A stretch of DNA of 62,462 nucleotides from an uncultured Clostridia bacterium (GTDB lineage: Bacteria; Bacillota; Clostridia; Peptostreptococcales; Anaerovoracaceae), in the NCBI GenBank assembly GCA_934278925.1, contig CAKQWJ010000011.1:1-62462 (forward strand), given 5' to 3'. The translations under genes and the position numbers were made by a program. Shown one piece after another: positions 49,094 through 57,622 of the stretch; position 1 is the stretch's first letter; the number at the start of each line of letters is the position of its first letter. The notes under the pieces are model-generated. The model made no database searches and was not told the DNA's origin. It worked only from the letters and a program-made list of their open reading frames with translations.

Positions 49094-50500
49094 ATGACAG
49101 AAAGAAAAGGCCGTCAGACTCCCACTCAGTCGTTGGTGCTTCCATACCGAGAAACCCACGGAACGGAAGCCGTCAGAATATATAACAGTACCGGAAAGAC
49201 CGCACAGGAATGGCAGGAGCTGCTTCTGTGCGACATGATGGCATACAATGAAGAGGGATTATGGACACATACCAAATACGGGTATTCCGTCCCCCGCCGT
49301 AACGGAAAGAACGAAGTTGTGGCAATGCGGGAGCTTTACGGAATCATGAACGGAGAGAGCATTCTCCACACGGCGCACAGAACACCAACATCTCATTCCG
49401 CATGGGAACGCCTCTGCATGCTGATGGCAAAGACCGGACTGAAAGAGGGAGAAGATTACAAGACACTGAAACAGTTCGGACTGGAACAGATCACCATGCT
49501 GAAGCAGGACGGAAGAGTGAACTTCCGAACCCGATCCAGTAAAGGCGGACTGGGCGAAGGATACGACTTGCTGGTGGTGGATGAGGCACAGGAATATACC
49601 GATGATCAAGCATCCGCACTGAAATACATCGTTACATCTTCAGAGAATCCGCAAACCGTTTTCTGCGGAACACCACCCACACCGGTATCTTCCGGAACCG
49701 TTTTTTCGAAAATGCGGGAATCGGCCATCAGTGGCCGGGCGCAGAATACCGGCTGGGCGGAATGGTCCGTTCCGGAAATGTCGGAGCCCACCGACCGGGA
49801 ACTGTGGTACGAGACGAACCCATCACTGGGAACTGTTTTTACCGAGCGATCCGTTGCGGACGAGATTGGCCCGGACGAGACGGATTTTAACATTCAGAGA
49901 TTGGGCTTGTGGCTCCGGTACAACCAGAAGTCGGCCATCACCGAAAAGGAATGGACGGAACTGGCCGTGCAGAGGCTGCCGAAGCTGGTGGGCGATATCT
50001 ATGCCGCGGTGAAGTTCAGCCACGACAGCACCACCGTAACACTGTCTGTTGCCGTAAAAACAGCCGGCAGAAAAGTGTTCGTGGAGGCCGTAGACTGCCG
50101 GACAACCCGGGAGGGAAACGGCTGGCTGATTAATTTCCTTCGGGACATGAAACCGAGGAAGATTATCGTGGACGGTGCCAACGGCGCACAGCAGATTCTG
50201 GAAAAAGAGCTGAAAGAGAACCGCGTAAAGGGCGTGATTCTGCCGACTGTGCGGGAGGTCATTTTGGCCAACTCACTGTTTGAGCAGTGTCTGTTCGAAG
50301 GCAGCATCTGCCATTGCAACCAAGAGAGCTTGAAACAGTCCGTGGCCAACTGCGAACACCGGGCAATCGGTTCTTCCGGAGGCTTCGGCTATCGCTCCAT
50401 CAAGGACAGAGTGGATGTTACGCTGACCGAGAGTGTGGCACTGGCATTCTGGGTTTGCCATGAGGACAAGACGAGAAGAAAGCAGAAAGTAACATATTAG
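49094..50500 (+). CDS. Phage terminase large subunit
   Basis: The motor and nuclease that packages DNA into the capsid, 468 residues. The ATPase half has a Walker A-like SVPRRNGKNEVVAM, Walker B LLVVDEAQEY and the coupling block FCGTPPTP. The nuclease half has AAVKFSHDST and KIIVDGANGAQ. AGAGGGG precedes the ATG. Unusually it follows portal, minor head and YjcQ genes instead of leading the structural operon, and no small terminase is recognisable before it. Confidence 0.92.
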   Translation: MTERKGRQTPTQSLVLPYRETHGTEAVRIYNSTGKTAQEWQELLLCDMMAYNEEGLWTHTKYGYSVPRRNGKNEVVAMRELYGIMNGESILHTAHRTPTSHSAWERLCMLMAKTGLKEGEDYKTLKQFGLEQITMLKQDGRVNFRTRSSKGGLGEGYDLLVVDEAQEYTDDQASALKYIVTSSENPQTVFCGTPPTPVSSGTVFSKMRESAISGRAQNTGWAEWSVPEMSEPTDRELWYETNPSLGTVFTERSVADEIGPDETDFNIQRLGLWLRYNQKSAITEKEWTELAVQRLPKLVGDIYAAVKFSHDSTTVTLSVAVKTAGRKVFVEAVDCRTTREGNGWLINFLRDMKPRKIIVDGANGAQQILEKELKENRVKGVILPTVREVILANSLFEQCLFEGSICHCNQESLKQSVANCEHRAIGSSGGFGYRSIKDRVDVTLTESVALAFWVCHEDKTRRKQKVTY

Positions 50501-50591
50501 GAGGATTATACAGGGCAGCTGCAAAAGGCTGTCTTTTATAATACATATTTTACCGTCCCACCGGGTTAAGTGGAGAAAGGAAATTATCACC

Positions 50592-51086
50592 ATGGAAGCA
50601 TTTAAACCAATTACAACGCAGGAAGAGCTGAACGCAGTCATCGGCGACCGCGTCACGAAGGCGAGAGCCAGTGAGCGAAAAACCGTAGAGGAAGAGTTCA
50701 CTCAGAAGTACGCAGATTACGATTCCATCAAGAACACTTTAACAGAGAAAGAGAATCGGATTACTGAATTAGGCAAAGAGCTGGAACAGGCAAAGAATGC
50801 CGGAAGCACCAACGACAAGACAATCAAGGAGCTTCAGGAGAAAGTGCAGAAGTACGAGTCCGACTCGGTAAAAACGAGAATTGCACAGGAATTCGGCCTG
50901 GATGCCAGCCTTGCAAATAGATTGACCGGAGAGACGGAGGAAGACATTCGAAAGGATGCAGAGGCACTGAAGAGCATCGTCGGCAGCACTTCGGTGCAGC
51001 GCATCAACTTCAGTCCGGAATCGACGGCGAAAGAAGAAGAAAATGCAGCACTGAAGAATATGCTGCAGGCAATGAAAGGAGAATAA
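50592..51086 (+). CDS. Capsid scaffolding protein (DUF4355-like)
   Basis: A 164-residue highly charged coiled-coil protein: ITTQEELNAVIGDRVTKAR at the start, a long Glu/Lys-rich helix in the middle (NTLTEKENRITELGKELEQ) and a charged end. Such proteins guide capsid assembly and are encoded directly before the major capsid gene, as here (three bases). Confidence 0.85.
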   Translation: MEAFKPITTQEELNAVIGDRVTKARASERKTVEEEFTQKYADYDSIKNTLTEKENRITELGKELEQAKNAGSTNDKTIKELQEKVQKYESDSVKTRIAQEFGLDASLANRLTGETEEDIRKDAEALKSIVGSTSVQRINFSPESTAKEEENAALKNMLQAMKGE

Positions 51087-51089
51087 GAT

Positions 51090-51974
51090 ATGGCAATTGG
51101 AACTAAAGGAACACTGTTTGACCCGGTACTGGTAGCAGATCTGGCAACGAAGGTTAAAGGACACTCTTCCCTGGCGATGCTGTCCGGGCAGACTCCGGTA
51201 TCCTTCAACGGAAACAAGGAATTCACCTTCTCTCTGGATGCGGACGTGGACATCGTGGCAGAGAACGGAAAGAAGTCCCACGGCGGATTGACAATCACAC
51301 CGATTGTAATCGCACCGATTAAGTTTGAGTATGGCGCAAGAGTATCCGACGAGTTTATGACCGCAACGGAAGAGGCTCAGCTGAATATTCTGCAGGCCTT
51401 CAACGACGGATTCGCGAAGAAGGTAGCAAGAGGTCTCGACATCGCCGCATTCCACGGCTTCAACCCGAGAACCGGCACTGCTTCCGATGTTGTTGGAAAC
51501 AACTGCTTCGATAAGGCGGTTACCCAGACCGTGGATTATGTGGCCGCTAAGGTGGACGACAATATTGAGGCAGCTATTGCCCTGGTAGAGGGCTCCGATG
51601 GAGACATTTCCGGAATGGCTGCAACCCCGGCCGTTCGTCAGGCACTGGCTGCACTGAAGACTACTGCGGGCGAGAGACTGTATCCGGATCTGGCTTGGGG
51701 CGGAAACCCGGGAACCGTGAACGGTCTGCCGGTAGACTTCAACAGAACGGTTGCAGTGGGCAATACGGACCAGGTAATCGTGGGCGACTTCGCCAACATG
51801 TTTAAGTGGGGCTATGCAAAGGAGATCCCGCTGGAGGTAATTCCATACGGCGATCCGGATAATACCGGTGTGGACCTGAAGGGCTCCAACCAGGTTTATC
51901 TGAGAGCAGAGGTATATCTCGGCTGGGGAATCCTGGACGAGAAGTCCTTCGCACGGGTTAAGAACAATGCCTAA
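51090..51974 (+). CDS. Major capsid protein
   Basis: A 294-residue protein with the HK97-fold pattern of a short N-arm followed by SFNGNKEFTFSLDADVDIVAENGKK (in parts: KEFTFSLDADVDI), KFEYGARVSDEFM and the C-terminal YLRAEVYLGWGILDEKSFARV. Its place between scaffold and connector genes supports this. AAAGGAG precedes the ATG. The last eight bases overlap the next small gene. Confidence 0.9.
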   Translation: MAIGTKGTLFDPVLVADLATKVKGHSSLAMLSGQTPVSFNGNKEFTFSLDADVDIVAENGKKSHGGLTITPIVIAPIKFEYGARVSDEFMTATEEAQLNILQAFNDGFAKKVARGLDIAAFHGFNPRTGTASDVVGNNCFDKAVTQTVDYVAAKVDDNIEAAIALVEGSDGDISGMAATPAVRQALAALKTTAGERLYPDLAWGGNPGTVNGLPVDFNRTVAVGNTDQVIVGDFANMFKWGYAKEIPLEVIPYGDPDNTGVDLKGSNQVYLRAEVYLGWGILDEKSFARVKNNA

Positions 51975-52146
51975 GTACGTGAATACCAGAACCGGGGCGG
52001 TCGTGGAGACCGCTTCGGTGTGCTCCGGAGAGGACTGGGAAGAACTGAAAGAGAGTAAACCGAAGAAACCCGCTGCGAAGAAGCAGCAGAAAAACGAAAA
52101 ACGCTGCACAAGCGCAGCGGAAAAGGACGTGAAGACCGATGAATAA
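51967..52146 (+). CDS. Small phage head protein of unknown function
   Basis: A 59-residue basic protein: MPKYVNTRTGAVVETASVCSG then a Lys/Ala/Gln-rich tail (KKPAAKKQQKNEKR). Overlaps the capsid gene by eight bases and the next gene by eight, so it is part of the same translated run. Small proteins with this start, placed after the capsid gene, are common in Firmicutes phages. Confidence 0.72.
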   Translation: MPKYVNTRTGAVVETASVCSGEDWEELKESKPKKPAAKKQQKNEKRCTSAAEKDVKTDE

Positions 52147-52543
52147 TTTTGCAGAGGTGGAGGACATCAAAGCACTGTGGAGGAATTTAAGCACCGAGGA
52201 GGAGGCGAGAGCAGAGGCACTGCTTCCGGTGATCGCTTCTTCCCTGCGGATGGAAGCGGACAAGGTGGGAAAAGACCTGGACGAGATGATTCGGCAGAAA
52301 CCGTATCTTGCGGATGTGGCAAAGTCGGTGACCGTGGATGTGGTGGCCAGAACGCTCATGACATCCACCAATCAGGAGCCCGTGTCTCAGTTTGCAGAAT
52401 CGGCTATGGGCTATTCCATCTCCGGCACGTATTTGGTGCCCGGGGGTGGACTTTTCATTAAGAAGAGCGAACTGGCCAGATTGGGACTTCGGCGTCAGCA
52501 GATGAAAGGAATTGAGTTATGGGCAGAGGACTCCATGGAATAG
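52139..52543 (+). CDS. Head-tail connector (phage Gp19/Gp15/Gp42 family)
   Basis: A 134-residue helical protein: AEVEDIKALWRNLSTEEEARAEALL (in parts: VEDIKALWRNLS), then SLRMEADKVGKDLDEM and GYSISGTYLVPGGGLFIKKSEL. This matches the Gp19/Gp15/Gp42 adaptor family that binds below the portal. Overlaps its neighbours on both sides. Confidence 0.88.
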   Translation: MNNFAEVEDIKALWRNLSTEEEARAEALLPVIASSLRMEADKVGKDLDEMIRQKPYLADVAKSVTVDVVARTLMTSTNQEPVSQFAESAMGYSISGTYLVPGGGLFIKKSELARLGLRRQQMKGIELWAEDSME

Positions 52544-52860
52544 ATGTGATTCTGTACGAAAAAAACAGAATCGGCACGGACGAATTCAACCGTCCAATCT
52601 ACGAAGAGCTGCCGGAGGTCGTTCCGGATGTGCTGGTGGGAGAACCAACGTCCACGGAGGTTCTGGACACGCTGAACATCACCGGGAAGAAGCTGGTGTA
52701 CACACTGGCCATACCGAAAGGCGATACCCACGACTGGAAGGACCGCAAGGTGGAATTTTTCGGAAAGAAATTCCGGACATTCGGAGAACCGATTGAAGGA
52801 ATTGAGGACATGATGCCGCTGAGATGGAACAAGAAAGTGCAGGTGGAACGGTATGAGTAG
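52519..52860 (+). CDS. Head closure / head-tail joining protein
   Basis: A 113-residue protein: MGRGLHGIDVILYEKNRIGTDEFNRP (in parts: IDVILYEKNRIG), then PKGDTHDWKDRKVEFFGK. Position two genes after the capsid and the mainly beta composition fit the head-closure family (minor capsid type). Starts inside the previous gene; a GAAAGGA site is upstream. Confidence 0.78.
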   Translation: MGRGLHGIDVILYEKNRIGTDEFNRPIYEELPEVVPDVLVGEPTSTEVLDTLNITGKKLVYTLAIPKGDTHDWKDRKVEFFGKKFRTFGEPIEGIEDMMPLRWNKKVQVERYE

Positions 52861-53104
52861 CGTGAAGATTAAGCTGAATACCTCCGGGGTTCGGGAACTG
52901 CTGAGAAGCAGTGAACTGCAGGAAGAATGCGTATCCTATGCGCAGCAGATTCAGACGACCGCCGGAGAACACTTTGCAGTGGAGAGCCGGAGCTATCCGG
53001 AAAGACGAGGTGCTGCCGTATACCCGGCAGACGATGAAGGTTATTACGACAACATGAAGAACAACACACTGGTGAAGGCAATGGGCGCCGCGAAAGGAAA
53101 ATAA
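52853..53104 (+). CDS. Phage neck/minor capsid protein (HK97 gp10-like position)
   Basis: An 83-residue protein: MSSVKIKLNTSGVRELLRSSELQE, QQIQTTAGEHF and a Tyr-rich tail. Overlaps the gene before by eight bases and the next by one. This is the slot of the gp10/minor capsid 2 protein in siphovirus clusters, and the length fits, but the fold is not proven. Confidence 0.7.
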   Translation: MSSVKIKLNTSGVRELLRSSELQEECVSYAQQIQTTAGEHFAVESRSYPERRGAAVYPADDEGYYDNMKNNTLVKAMGAAKGK

Positions 53105-53448
53105 TGATTGAGAAAACAGTGATTAAATACCTGAGCGAGAAACTGAAGCCGGTGCCGGTTCTGATGGAATATCCGGAGAAGATGGACAGCACTCCATACG
53201 TGGTGATGGAGAAAACCGGATCCGGAGAGTATAACTGCATCAAGTCGGCCACCATCGCTTTGCAGTCGGTGGAGGAATCCCTGCAGAAGGCAGCGGAACT
53301 GAATGAGACGGTGAAGGCGGCCATGGACGAATTGGCCGAACTCCGGGGAATCGGAGCCGTAAGCCTGAACAGCGATTATAATTTTACCGACAGCACCACG
53401 AAGCAGTATCGATATCAGGCGATATATAACATTACGTATTGCGAATAG
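53104..53448 (+). CDS. Tail terminator / tail completion protein
   Basis: A 114-residue protein: MIEKTVIKYLSEKL, YVVMEKTGSGEYN, a helix LQKAAELNETVKAAMDEL and a strand ending YRYQAIYNITYCE. This order is that of gpU/tail-terminator-like proteins, and it precedes the tail tube gene as expected. Overlaps the previous gene by one base. Confidence 0.78.
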   Translation: MIEKTVIKYLSEKLKPVPVLMEYPEKMDSTPYVVMEKTGSGEYNCIKSATIALQSVEESLQKAAELNETVKAAMDELAELRGIGAVSLNSDYNFTDSTTKQYRYQAIYNITYCE

Positions 53449-53462
53449 GAAGGAGAGACAAT

Positions 53463-54005
53463 ATGGCGAACAATGTGAAGAACATTTCTACCGTTAAACC
53501 GAGCGTGCAGGGTGCCATCTGGATTGGCGGGGCAGAGGCAGCAGTGCCCACAACCGCAACCGGGGAGCTGACCGGATTCGAGTGTCTGGGCACCGTATCG
53601 GAAGACGGCGTGAAGAAGAAAATCTCAAGGGACTCTGAATCCATTAAGGATTGGGGCGGCAACACCGTGGCCACAATTCAGAAGGACTATGAAGCAACCT
53701 ATGAATTCACGATGATTGAGATTCTGAACGAGAACGTGCTGAAAACGTATTACGGAGAAGATAACGTCACCGTAACCGGGAATAAAATTACCGTCAAGGG
53801 AAGTTCTGCCGAACTGCCGCAGAGACCGTGGGTAATCGATACCGTGCTGAACGACGGCAGAAAGTGCCGGGAAGTCATTCCGTGCGGAAAAATCTCGGAT
53901 ACCGGAGACATTGAGTACAAGCGAGACGAGGCCATGGGTTACGGAGTGACGGTGACCGCACTTCCGGATGCCGAGGGCAGACCGTTCTACATGTACTATG
54001 AATAA
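53463..54005 (+). CDS. Major tail tube protein
   Basis: A 180-residue beta-rich protein starting MANNVKNISTVKPSVQG with GTVSEDGVKKKISRDSESIKDW and FTMIEILNENVLKTYYG. Size, place and the typical Gly-rich first strand fit the tail tube of siphoviruses. Start at 53463 follows GAAGGAG; the longer reading from 53439 lacks one. Confidence 0.85.
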   Translation: MANNVKNISTVKPSVQGAIWIGGAEAAVPTTATGELTGFECLGTVSEDGVKKKISRDSESIKDWGGNTVATIQKDYEATYEFTMIEILNENVLKTYYGEDNVTVTGNKITVKGSSAELPQRPWVIDTVLNDGRKCREVIPCGKISDTGDIEYKRDEAMGYGVTVTALPDAEGRPFYMYYE

Positions 54006-54019
54006 GGAGAATCAAGAGC

Positions 54020-54292
54020 ATGATCAAAGAGACACTGAAAAACGGATTTGAAGTGGAAATCCCGGACGAGAATCTGGACGACTACGAGCTATTGGAAGAT
54101 TTGGCCGCATTGGATGAAGGGGAAGAGAACACCGGAAAGATTGTGAGCGCCTACAAGAGATTGCTGGGCGCGGAACAGTACAAGGCGCTGAAAGAGCATA
54201 TTCGGGGTGAGGCGGGCCGCGTGTCTGCCACCGCAATGCTGGAAACGCTGCAGGAAATCTTCGAGCTTCAGGACGGCGAATTAAAAAACTGA
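54020..54292 (+). CDS. Tail assembly chaperone gpG-like; also start of a frameshifted fusion
   Basis: A 90-residue acidic helical protein (MIKETLKNGFEVEIPDENLD at the start). It ends LQDGELKN. Its last codons TTA AAA AAC TGA contain the slippery heptamer A-AAA-AAC in the correct frame just before the stop. A -1 shift there continues into the 54307-54666 frame and gives a 215-residue gpGT-like protein (54020-54666). Such pairs are needed for tape-measure-guided tail assembly. Confidence 0.88.
   Translation: MIKETLKNGFEVEIPDENLDDYELLEDLAALDEGEENTGKIVSAYKRLLGAEQYKALKEHIRGEAGRVSATAMLETLQEIFELQDGELKN
54283..54289 (+). other. Programmed -1 ribosomal frameshift site
   Basis: AAAAAAC, of the X-XXY-YYZ type, in frame as A AAA AAC and directly before the TGA stop (54290-54292). 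The -1 frame reads on as KLITLTRVIRDDERLL into the following gene without a stop. Confidence 0.85.
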
Positions 54293-54306
54293 TAACCCTC
54301 ACCAGA

Positions 54307-54666
54307 GTGATCCGGGACGACGAAAGACTTCTGATCTGCGACTTGGCAGAAACATATGGAATCTTTGATTACAGGCAGTTGCCCCTTCGGGTGGTGGCTG
54401 CCTTATTCTCTGGATTGAGGGAAGAATCAAGATTAGGACAGAAAATGCATGGTGTCCGCGGGGACCGGAAGGATTTACTGCTGGCAGTAATCGCCGATGA
54501 AACCCGGGCGATTCATGCGGCGCTCATCGGAGCGGATTACCCGCAGTCAATCACTGCGGAATTGTTTGAGAATAGCACGAACAATCAGGCAGAGGGACAC
54601 GGGAACACCGCAGTGTATGAGAGCAAGGAAGAATTTATGAAAGCACGATACGGAGGTGAGGACTAA
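54307..54666 (+). CDS. Tail assembly chaperone gpT-like part, made by -1 frameshift
   Basis: The 119-residue frame (MIRDDERLLICDLAETYGIF onward, with QLPLRVVAALFSGLREESR and ending KEEFMKARYGGED) is opened from the preceding gene by the -1 shift, so it is probably made mostly as part of the 215-residue fusion. A free start is the GTG at 54307, without a good ribosome site. It ends where the tape measure begins. Confidence 0.85.
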   Translation: MIRDDERLLICDLAETYGIFDYRQLPLRVVAALFSGLREESRLGQKMHGVRGDRKDLLLAVIADETRAIHAALIGADYPQSITAELFENSTNNQAEGHGNTAVYESKEEFMKARYGGED

Positions 54667-56690
54667 TGGGCACCACTCTGGCACAGGCTTATGTGCAGGT
54701 AATTCCGACCACCAAAGGAATTAAAGGTATGCTTGGGAAAGAGCTGGGGAACGAAGGTGACTCCGGAGGAAAAACAACCGGAATGAAATTCACCGGCGCT
54801 TTCAAGAAGGCAATTGCGGCGGCCGGCATCGGAACCGCACTGGCAAAGTCCATCAGCGAGGGCGCAAAGCTGGAGCAGTCCATCGGCGGCGTGGAAACGC
54901 TGTTCGGAAAGAAGGATGCCGAGACCGTGAAGCGGAACGCTCAGAACGCGTACAAAACCCTGCAGATATCTGCGAACGACTACATGGAACAGGCAACATC
55001 CTTTTCCGCAGCACTGCTCCAGTCACTGGACGGCGACACGAAGAAGGCAGCAGCTGCAGCGGATGTGGCAATCACGGACATGTCCGACAATGCCAACAAG
55101 ATGGGCACCAGCATCATAGATATCCAGAACGCTTACCAGGGCTTCGCAAAGCAGAACTACACGATGCTGGACAATCTCAGACTGGGCTACGGGGGCACAA
55201 AAACAGAAATGGAGAGGCTGCTTTCGGACGCAGGCAAGCTCTCCGGGCAGAAGTACGACATCAGCAATCTGTCTGATGTGTACAGCGCAATCCATGTAAT
55301 CCAGAAGGAAATGAAACTCACCGGAACATCGGCAGAGGAAGCAAAGACGACACTGTCCGGGTCCTTTAATGCCATGAAGGCAGCCGCAAGCAACTTCATG
55401 GGCAATATAGCCCTTGGGCAGAATGTGGGCGCATCCATGAAAGGACTGGTAACGACCACAACAACCTGGCTGTTCGGGAACTTAATTCCGGCAGTCGGGA
55501 ACGTGTTCAAAGCACTGCCCAGTGCGATGGGCACATTCATCAGTCAGGGGGTCCCGCTGCTGATCAGCAGCATGCAGGGCTTGCTGAGCTCCATGGCGAA
55601 CTCCATGAAAGGAAGCGGCGGAATCATTGAGAACGCATTTAAAGGAATGCTGGACCTGTCCGGCACAATTCGGGCAAGTGCGCCGAAACTGATTCATTCC
55701 GGAATGCAAATGCTGGTGAATCTGGCCAAAGGGATTGCTCAGGCAATGCCCACGATTGTTGCCACCGCCCCGAAGATTATCAGCAATATTGCCAACGTGA
55801 TCAACGACAACGTGCCGATGGTGCTGGCAACAGCTGCCAAAATCATCTGGACACTGGCCAAAGGACTGGTGCAGGCAATTCCGACACTTATAGCCAACAT
55901 TCCGGCGATTCTCAGCGCAATATGGGACGTGTGGAGTGCATTCGGCTGGGCAAACCTGGGAAAGGATGCAATCAAGAAAATCGGATCCGGGCTGAAATCC
56001 TTCGGCCAGACACTGGCACTGGAAGGAATGTATGCCATGGACGCGTTGAAAGCGGGAATCGTAAAGGGTGGAAGCGCAATCAAAGGCGCGGTGAAGGGCG
56101 CATTCTCGAAGGTGGGAAAGTTCATCACATCACCGTTCAAATCGGCCGCATCGGGCGTGAAGTCCATCGTGGCGAAAATCAAAAGTTCCGTGAACTTCAA
56201 TAGCTTGGTCGGATCCGTGAAAGCGACATTCGGCAAAGTGAAGACGGCAATGCTGTCTCCGATAAAAGCAGCATCCGGAACCCTCAAGGGAATCATCGGG
56301 AAAATCAAAGGAATGTTCCCGTTCAACCTTGGGCGAATTCTGAACCTGAAGATTCCGCACATTTCCGTGAGCGGCGGAAAAGCGCCGTATGGAATCGGAG
56401 GAAAAGGGTCCCTGCCGTCCTTCGGCGTGAACTGGTACGCCAAAGGCGGTATCGTGGACGGAGCCACACTGATTGGTGCCGGGGAAGCGGGACCGGAAGG
56501 CATCGTTCCGCTGACACCGTTCTGGGATAGACTGGACAGCACACTGGCCGCAATGCAGAACATGAAGGGAAGCAGCGGCGGAAATGTGACACTGGTAATC
56601 AACCTGGACGGCCAGACAATCGCCCAGAGCACTGTCCGCTATATCAACAACCAGACGCTCATGTTCGGAACCAGTCCGCTGAACGTGTAA
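54666..56690 (+). CDS. Tape measure protein
   Basis: A 674-residue protein whose length sets tail length. It has the phage-type N-terminal region (LAQAYVQVIPTTKGIKGML, FKKAIAAAGIGTALA), a hydrophobic repeat-rich centre with many Ala/Gly/Ile residues, a run of Lys/Ser helices (KGAVKGAFSKVGKFITSPF) and a C-terminal GGIVDGATLIGAGEAGPEGIVPL block, common in Firmicutes tape measures. Overlaps the gpT part by one base. Short for the family, predicting a tail of roughly 100 nm by the 0.15 nm per residue rule. Confidence 0.92.
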   Translation: MGTTLAQAYVQVIPTTKGIKGMLGKELGNEGDSGGKTTGMKFTGAFKKAIAAAGIGTALAKSISEGAKLEQSIGGVETLFGKKDAETVKRNAQNAYKTLQISANDYMEQATSFSAALLQSLDGDTKKAAAAADVAITDMSDNANKMGTSIIDIQNAYQGFAKQNYTMLDNLRLGYGGTKTEMERLLSDAGKLSGQKYDISNLSDVYSAIHVIQKEMKLTGTSAEEAKTTLSGSFNAMKAAASNFMGNIALGQNVGASMKGLVTTTTTWLFGNLIPAVGNVFKALPSAMGTFISQGVPLLISSMQGLLSSMANSMKGSGGIIENAFKGMLDLSGTIRASAPKLIHSGMQMLVNLAKGIAQAMPTIVATAPKIISNIANVINDNVPMVLATAAKIIWTLAKGLVQAIPTLIANIPAILSAIWDVWSAFGWANLGKDAIKKIGSGLKSFGQTLALEGMYAMDALKAGIVKGGSAIKGAVKGAFSKVGKFITSPFKSAASGVKSIVAKIKSSVNFNSLVGSVKATFGKVKTAMLSPIKAASGTLKGIIGKIKGMFPFNLGRILNLKIPHISVSGGKAPYGIGGKGSLPSFGVNWYAKGGIVDGATLIGAGEAGPEGIVPLTPFWDRLDSTLAAMQNMKGSSGGNVTLVINLDGQTIAQSTVRYINNQTLMFGTSPLNV

Positions 56691-56700
56691 GGAGGAACAC

Positions 56701-57600
56701 ATGACAGAAACACAATTGTTTTTCTTAGCCGGCTCCGGCGTCAAAGAAATCCGAAAGGGTGGAACCGTGACCAGCTGGGGCTGGGGTTCCGCCGGAAGCT
56801 GGGCCAAACTAAAGGACCCGAAGAAATCCTCTTACAAGAAGGTAAAGTACAACAAGAAGAACAAATCGAAAGCCGGTAAAGTTTCCGGGTGGAAGCTTGG
56901 AAGCAACAATACCGTGTGCGGAACCGTAATGCCGAAATCCGCCGTAAGGCAGGTGGACGGTGTCGAAAGAACGGTGGATGTGCGTTATCGGGTAAGAGGG
57001 TACACCTTCTACAGCAAGAAGAAAAAAGTGAAAAAGAAAAGCGTGCAGTACAAGACGACGTACACCACGGCAAAACCCTACCAGTATCAGCTGCAGTACA
57101 AGGACAAGCCCAGCGTTGCCACCACGTATTCCACGTTCAAAGATACAGATGGAAAGTATTATGCGTATTTCTCCCCGGTATACTACGACGGAGACACGCA
57201 GGTAAGCAGCCCGAGCCGAATGAAGCATCCCACCTCGGTCAATGTGACCTATGGAGAGGTGCGGAAGAATCTGAACTCAACGGCGAACAATAACGAATCC
57301 CGAGACAACTCCGGAACCTACGTGTATACCAACGTGCGTTCCAACATCGTCACGCTGGAACTGGAGTGGGCGGGGCTCAACCCGGAAGAAGGCCAAGAGC
57401 TGCTGAACGTGCTGAATGCGACGAACACGTACACCGGAGTCAACGAAACCACGCTGAAAAACAATTACATCATTGCGCAGTATCTGGATCCACAGACCGG
57501 GAAGGCGAAGAACGGAACGTTCTATCCGTCCGACCGTAAAGTGGAGAAGTACCCGAACGGAATGTACAAAACCGTATCGGTGACGTTAACGGAAGTATAG
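56701..57600 (+). CDS. Distal tail protein, basic N-terminus
   Basis: A 299-residue protein following the tape measure. Residues 20-130 are Lys/Tyr/Thr-rich (KKVKYNKKNKSKAGKVSG, KKKKVKKKSVQYKTTYT); the later half has SNIVTLELEWAGLNPEEGQELL and ends KTVSVTLTEV, a tail-tip-like beta pattern. Function not recognised; the slot is that of distal tail or baseplate proteins. Ribosome site AAGGAGG. Confidence 0.7.
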   Translation: MTETQLFFLAGSGVKEIRKGGTVTSWGWGSAGSWAKLKDPKKSSYKKVKYNKKNKSKAGKVSGWKLGSNNTVCGTVMPKSAVRQVDGVERTVDVRYRVRGYTFYSKKKKVKKKSVQYKTTYTTAKPYQYQLQYKDKPSVATTYSTFKDTDGKYYAYFSPVYYDGDTQVSSPSRMKHPTSVNVTYGEVRKNLNSTANNNESRDNSGTYVYTNVRSNIVTLELEWAGLNPEEGQELLNVLNATNTYTGVNETTLKNNYIIAQYLDPQTGKAKNGTFYPSDRKVEKYPNGMYKTVSVTLTEV

Positions 57601-57622
57601 ACAACAATGGGAAAGGGACAGG

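Noticed and set aside
50769..52109. 446-residue minus-strand open frame across scaffold and capsid
   Set aside because: Antisense to the capsid gene; the capsid reading is clearly real.
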